Shown here: positions 60,341-64,000 of the stretch, piece after piece
How positions within the stretch are numbered: position 1 is the first letter of the stretch
Layout of the letters: every line of letters begins with the position of its first letter
DNA from: Abelmoschus esculentus
Lineage: Eukaryota; Streptophyta; Magnoliopsida; Malvales; Malvaceae
Direction of reading: 5' to 3'
NCBI GenBank assembly: GCA_035048815.1
Contig: JAUCBN010000005.1
Coordinates: forward strand, 14,968,517 to 15,032,516
DNA: 64,000 nucleotides
Translations under genes and position numbers: made by a program
The notes under the pieces: generated by a model
Databases searched by the model: none
The model's input: the letters and a program-made list of their open reading frames with translations, nothing else
Told to the model about the DNA's origin: nothing

Positions 60341-61601
60341 CATATTTAGGTATATATATTAGTATGTGTGTTTACTTATGTATATACTATGTTAATTATG
60401 TTTGCATTTGGTTTAAAGTGTGTTTGTGTGGTTAAAATAAGACTCAAGGCTTTTTAGATGTGTTTGCCTTGTTCTAATATAGGTACATAGGAGAACCTTA
60501 GCTCAAGTGGGCATACTCAGCTCATCTCCAGCTCAGGAGAGCGTATGCAGTTCAATACCAGCTCAAGTGGATTATATTCAACTCAAAAGAAGCTCAATGG
60601 TGTGCACGCAGCTCACCTTAGCTCGTGGCAGCTCAGAGGCTTAGCTCCCAGCTCCATTCAGCTCCTAACACTCTTAGCTAGTTCGTTTCATCTCATCTAC
60701 ATTTCCAGCTCAACTCAACTCAAGTTGAAGTGACCTACAGCAGCTGAAACCTATTGTACACGAAGAGCAGGTGTCCTACGCATTTTCCATGCATGTGGGG
60801 ATCACATAGCACCCTTTTCCACAAGTTTGGGCGTCCAAAAGCAAGCAAGCTAAACAAGGCCCTTGCTTTGAAGACCAATCAGAAACATTGGATAAGAATG
60901 AGTGTTTTCTTATTCAAATTCAAACATTAAACACATGCTTAATGTGTTTTAAGTGCCAAAACATGTGGCTAAGGATATTAGGAGCCTAGGAGAAGTTATT
61001 TGAGCATTTAAATTTTAATTTTCGTTTGAATTAAGGCCACAAATTCAAATTTGGCCAACTTCTCCTTTATTCCTATATATTTGCTTAATATTGTAATGAC
61101 AAGGTTAGACATTTTATGAATAAAATCACTTGTGAGATTTTCTCTCAATTTCAGTTCTTCATTGAACTTTTCTTGACAAATTCAGACTTTGTTTGAGTGT
61201 TTCAAATCCGTGATACTTCGGGTTCCTAGATCGCTATCTAGAGGTCCAAGTCCATTGACAAAGAACGTATTCGATTCGGGTCCGCTCAGTATATTGTTCG
61301 GGTTCTTTCAAATTCAACGTCGTTGTTATTTTCCAACAACATAAACATCCAATTCTTCCATTTTGGACGTTTTAATGCTTCCATGAAAGTCCTCGGAGCA
61401 CTTCATCTTCATTAACCTCCAGAAACTACCAGAATTCCTAAGTAATCTTCTTACCTGCATGCATAAAAGAGTATCGATTTGTAAAACCATCATGCATTAC
61501 CTTCTTGTCATTGCCAAGGGCGTCCCAAAAGAAGGTGAGTAGCATCCATCGATACAACATCACAAAGGACCTCGTCCTTGTAACTTCCGATCGAAAACGG
61601 T
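60341..61601 (+). mobile_element. LTR-D
   Basis: AT-rich start, then an AGCTC-dense part (60,490-60,730), TATATATTTG near 61,075, GAGATTTTCTCTCAATTTCAG and GTGATACTTCGGGTTCCTAG as in LTR-A. The order of these parts matches LTR-A and LTR-B, but the conserved CCAAC/GATATC block is not evident. The end is uncertain; LTR-C sequence starts at 61,602. Confidence 0.55.
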
Positions 61602-61747
61602 TGATATGAATCAGGTTGCGGAATATCCGAATTTGTATATGTGATTGCCTGATCGTGATTCTAGTAAGTAATTGATATGATTATAAGATGATATGACAAT
61701 GGAAAATATGTGATTGCCCGATCGTGTTTTGGATGAAGTATGTAAAA
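61602..61747 (-). mobile_element. LTR-C end fragment
   Basis: TGATATGAATCAGGTTGCGG and the following 140 bases repeat the LTR-C end seen at 61,875, with internal losses. It is followed by a small array island, so LTR-C end, array, LTR-C end stand in direct order. Confidence 0.6.
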
Positions 61748-61862
61748 CCATGACTTGCACTCGAAGAGAGGGGTCTTTCATCGCGACATACGCTCAAAGA
61801 GAGGGGTCATCGATCACGGTATACACTCAAAGAGAGAGACCGTTTATTATGACATGCACTGA
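61748..61862 (+). repeat. 33-bp minisatellite island, segment R7
   Basis: About 3.5 monomers (B, A, C types) between two LTR-C ends, 2 kb away from the main array. Confidence 0.85.
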
Positions 61863-61874
61863 AAAAAGAAGGGT

Positions 61875-63721
61875 TGATATGAATCCGGTTGTAGAATATC
61901 CGAATTTGTATTTGTGATTTCCCGATCGTGATTCTAGTAAGTAACTGAAATGAAAAATAGGAATTTTGAAATAAAACTTACAAGATGATATGAAATGGAT
62001 GGATAGTATGGTGAAATGGAATGATGATAAGAGATGGTTGTTGTGTTTAGGATGAAAGTATGGAGTATATGGATGTATGGATGATGGAAGTGAAAATAAG
62101 GAATGTAATTGATGGTGCGGTGTAAACAAAGGAGGAACCAACACTAAAAAGTGAAGACCCGTTCCTTAAGAGTTTTTAAACCATGACTTGGGTGAATGGC
62201 TAATGGATTGCGACCCTCTAGTTATATGAACTAGGAACCAACAATATAAAAAAAATGAAAAGGGATTAATGCCACAAGAACAATCTTGCAAGCCGATAAA
62301 GTTCAAAAAGAACTATAAAAGAGAACACTCTCAAAGTTTAAAATATGCCAAAAGTTGTTTCTTTTACAATGAAATGAGTGTCTATTTATAGGTGTAAGAC
62401 AACAACAAATTGATTAGCCTAGACAAAGATTAAAGACTCATTATTCTGGTGTTAAAGGCCTATTAATTTGTAGGTTATCCTATCTCCAATTGACAGCTAA
62501 AAAGGTTTGATCTAACAAGGATGAATATGGACATCGTAAGATGAATGTAGACATACATATCATCCACATGGAGAAACTCTTGGGCTAATGAACTTGATTA
62601 AGTTGTCATTCATCCTCCTTTAATGGGCTGTTGATAAATCATTGAATTCAGCAATTCAATGGCCTCTTGAATTTGTTGAACAAGCATCTTGTGATTATTC
62701 CCGTACTGAATTTCCAGCATGCACTGTCTTCACTAATTTAATCATATCTTAAGCTCCTAATATCGGATTGAGGTTATTCAAAGTGCGTTGGAAAGATAAG
62801 AAATAGAGGAATAAGTTTGAAAAAGACCTCAAGACTCAAATATGCTCGTATCCAATCCAAAAATGGCGAACAAGTTGACTGATATTCCTTGAACTCCCTC
62901 CTTAAGTGTTGCTTTAATTCTTGCCTTTACTCTCCCTTAAGTGCTGATAATGAAGGCTTTCATTGTATGTATTCTCTGTTAAAAACTGATAAGCTTTATG
63001 GAGGATTAAGTAGCTCTTAAGTAGTCTTTAAGTGCCTCTTTAAGTGGTGTATTTAGGAGCTCTTCAATGCATTGTTTTCTTGCTGAAACTGAAAGCCTTT
63101 AAGTGGTGTGTAAATCTCCCTTGAATGTCTTGAAACTGATCAGCCATCATGGTGTCTTCAAGTGTCTTTAATTGGCAGTAAATGACTTGTCATTCTTGTA
63201 GAAAATGATCAGCCATTTGATCCCAAATGAATACCCTAGATGAAAATATAAGCAACCATTAGATAACAACTTTATTCAATAAAATAAAAGTGAATGCAGG
63301 AAACATATTTAATGAGCTAGTTTAATTAATAAAACTAGTTACATTGAATGATCTAGTTTAATTAATTAATCCACACACTAAATGAACTCATAAACATAAG
63401 AAAACTAACATACTTTAAATGAACTATCATGCATTAATTAAACTAATGAACTTAATTGAACTAACATGCTTAAATGAATATCAAGCATTATTTATTCATG
63501 CACACATGCTGAAATTAAATTTAAAAACTTAAGAAAGAACTCATACAAACTCATGCACAGGTAGGAGGCTGTATTGTTCCAACATAGTTGGTGTTGCATT
63601 CTCTAATTTCCATCCTTGAATAAATAGATTTCCCATGGCCTCTTGAAATTTCTTGGTTTTAGCAAGAGTCATAGGTCCAATAGGAAATTCTTCTGATTCA
63701 TTGTTGGTTGTGATCATATCA
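61875..63721 (-). mobile_element. LTR-C, the longest copy
   Basis: 1,847 bp. Sense (minus) starts TGATATGATCAC at 63,721 and ends GATTCATATCA at 61,875, so TGATATGA and TCATATCA form an 8-bp perfect inverted end. It has a PMTRAK peptide in its first 110 bases, AT-rich repeats (TTAATTAA, 63,300-63,480), the conserved block (62,715-62,815) and a TATA box (62,383-62,390, minus). Flanks are AGGGT and ACGAT, so no target duplication. Fragments of the same LTR are at 3.9, 26.5, 49.1, 59.8 and 61.6 kb. Confidence 0.7.
62383..62390 (-). promoter_or_regulatory. LTR-C TATA box
   Basis: TATAAATA on the minus strand, also present in the copy at 26,984-26,991, followed by the GAACTTTATCGGC-like part shared with LTR-A. 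Confidence 0.55.
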
Positions 63722-63986
63722 ACGATATAACAACTTATTTTGTTACTTTAAGTTCTCCCCCATCATTCAATCATTGCAATTTGTATGGATTCAGATGCTT
63801 TGTTGTCTTGAGACCTAACCTGTCAACCATCACTGAACTAGCAATATTAGTACAACTACCGCTATCAATAATAACAACACATACCTTATCTTGAATTTTG
63901 CATCGCATGTGAAAGATATTCTTGCGTTGTTGTTCATCCTGAACCTGTTGCACACTCAGACTACGTTTAACAACCATAATTTCCAT
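63722..63986 (-). pseudogene. Gypsy protease fragment
   Basis: A frame of 71 codons with MVVKRSLS, QQRKNIFHMRC and IIDSGSCTNIASS, with the catalytic aspartate at residue 41, then KHLNPYKLQ and a stop. Past the stop LNDGGELKV is still readable. It joins directly to the LTR-C start at 63,721, so the rest of pol and the polypurine tract are missing. It is the same protease family as at 57,553-57,985. Confidence 0.7.
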
Positions 63987-64000
63987 TACCTTACCAGTCT

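Overview
The window looks like repeat-rich heterochromatin from a flowering plant, probably a eudicot. The evidence is plant-type Ty3/gypsy remnants: an Athila-like gag-protease, a primer-binding site of the tRNA-Asp kind and a second gypsy gag with a zinc knuckle. There is also a short non-autonomous hAT element. I see no intact host gene, no rRNA or tRNA gene and no CRISPR array. All coding sequence recognised is broken transposon sequence.

About 34 kb, a little over half of the window, is one minisatellite. Its monomer is 33 bp. Three monomer types, here called A, B and C, alternate as a 99-bp higher-order unit. From about 1.7 to 25.4 kb the array lies on the minus strand, and from about 28.5 to 59.8 kb on the plus strand. 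The switch lies in a patchwork of LTR fragments at 25.4-28.5 kb. Long stretches of the two arms match as inverted copies, down to rare variant monomers and shared transposon junctions. The array has therefore been copied in kilobase blocks as well as by the monomer. Two transposons, a solo LTR at 19.4 kb and a hAT element at 50.9 kb, are each present in one arm, and their intact empty sites can be read in the other arm.

Layout: 0.1-1.7 kb LTR-A; 1.7-25.4 kb minus-strand array interrupted by LTR-C (3.9 kb), LTR-B (10.3 kb) and solo LTR-A (19.4 kb); 25.4-28.5 kb LTR patchwork; 28.5-36.9 kb plus-strand array with one LTR-A; 36.9-44.7 kb an Athila-like element (minus strand) with broken gag-protease, no reverse transcriptase or integrase, and a second ORF that has its own TATA box and is split by a solo LTR; 44.7-48.0 kb LTR-B and an inverted LTR-E; 48.0-56.3 kb plus-strand array with an LTR-C fragment and the hAT element; 56.3-59.0 kb a gypsy element with gag, protease and tail but no RT/IN; 59.0-59.8 kb array; 59.8-64.0 kb pol C-terminal fragments, LTR-D, LTR-C and a protease fragment.

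LTR-A to LTR-E are working names given here to related LTR types, not database names. For arrays, the strand given is the one on which the unit reads with AAAGAGAGGG boxes. The elements do not form a pathway. Together they record array growth, inverted duplication and repeated insertion of mostly non-autonomous retroelements.
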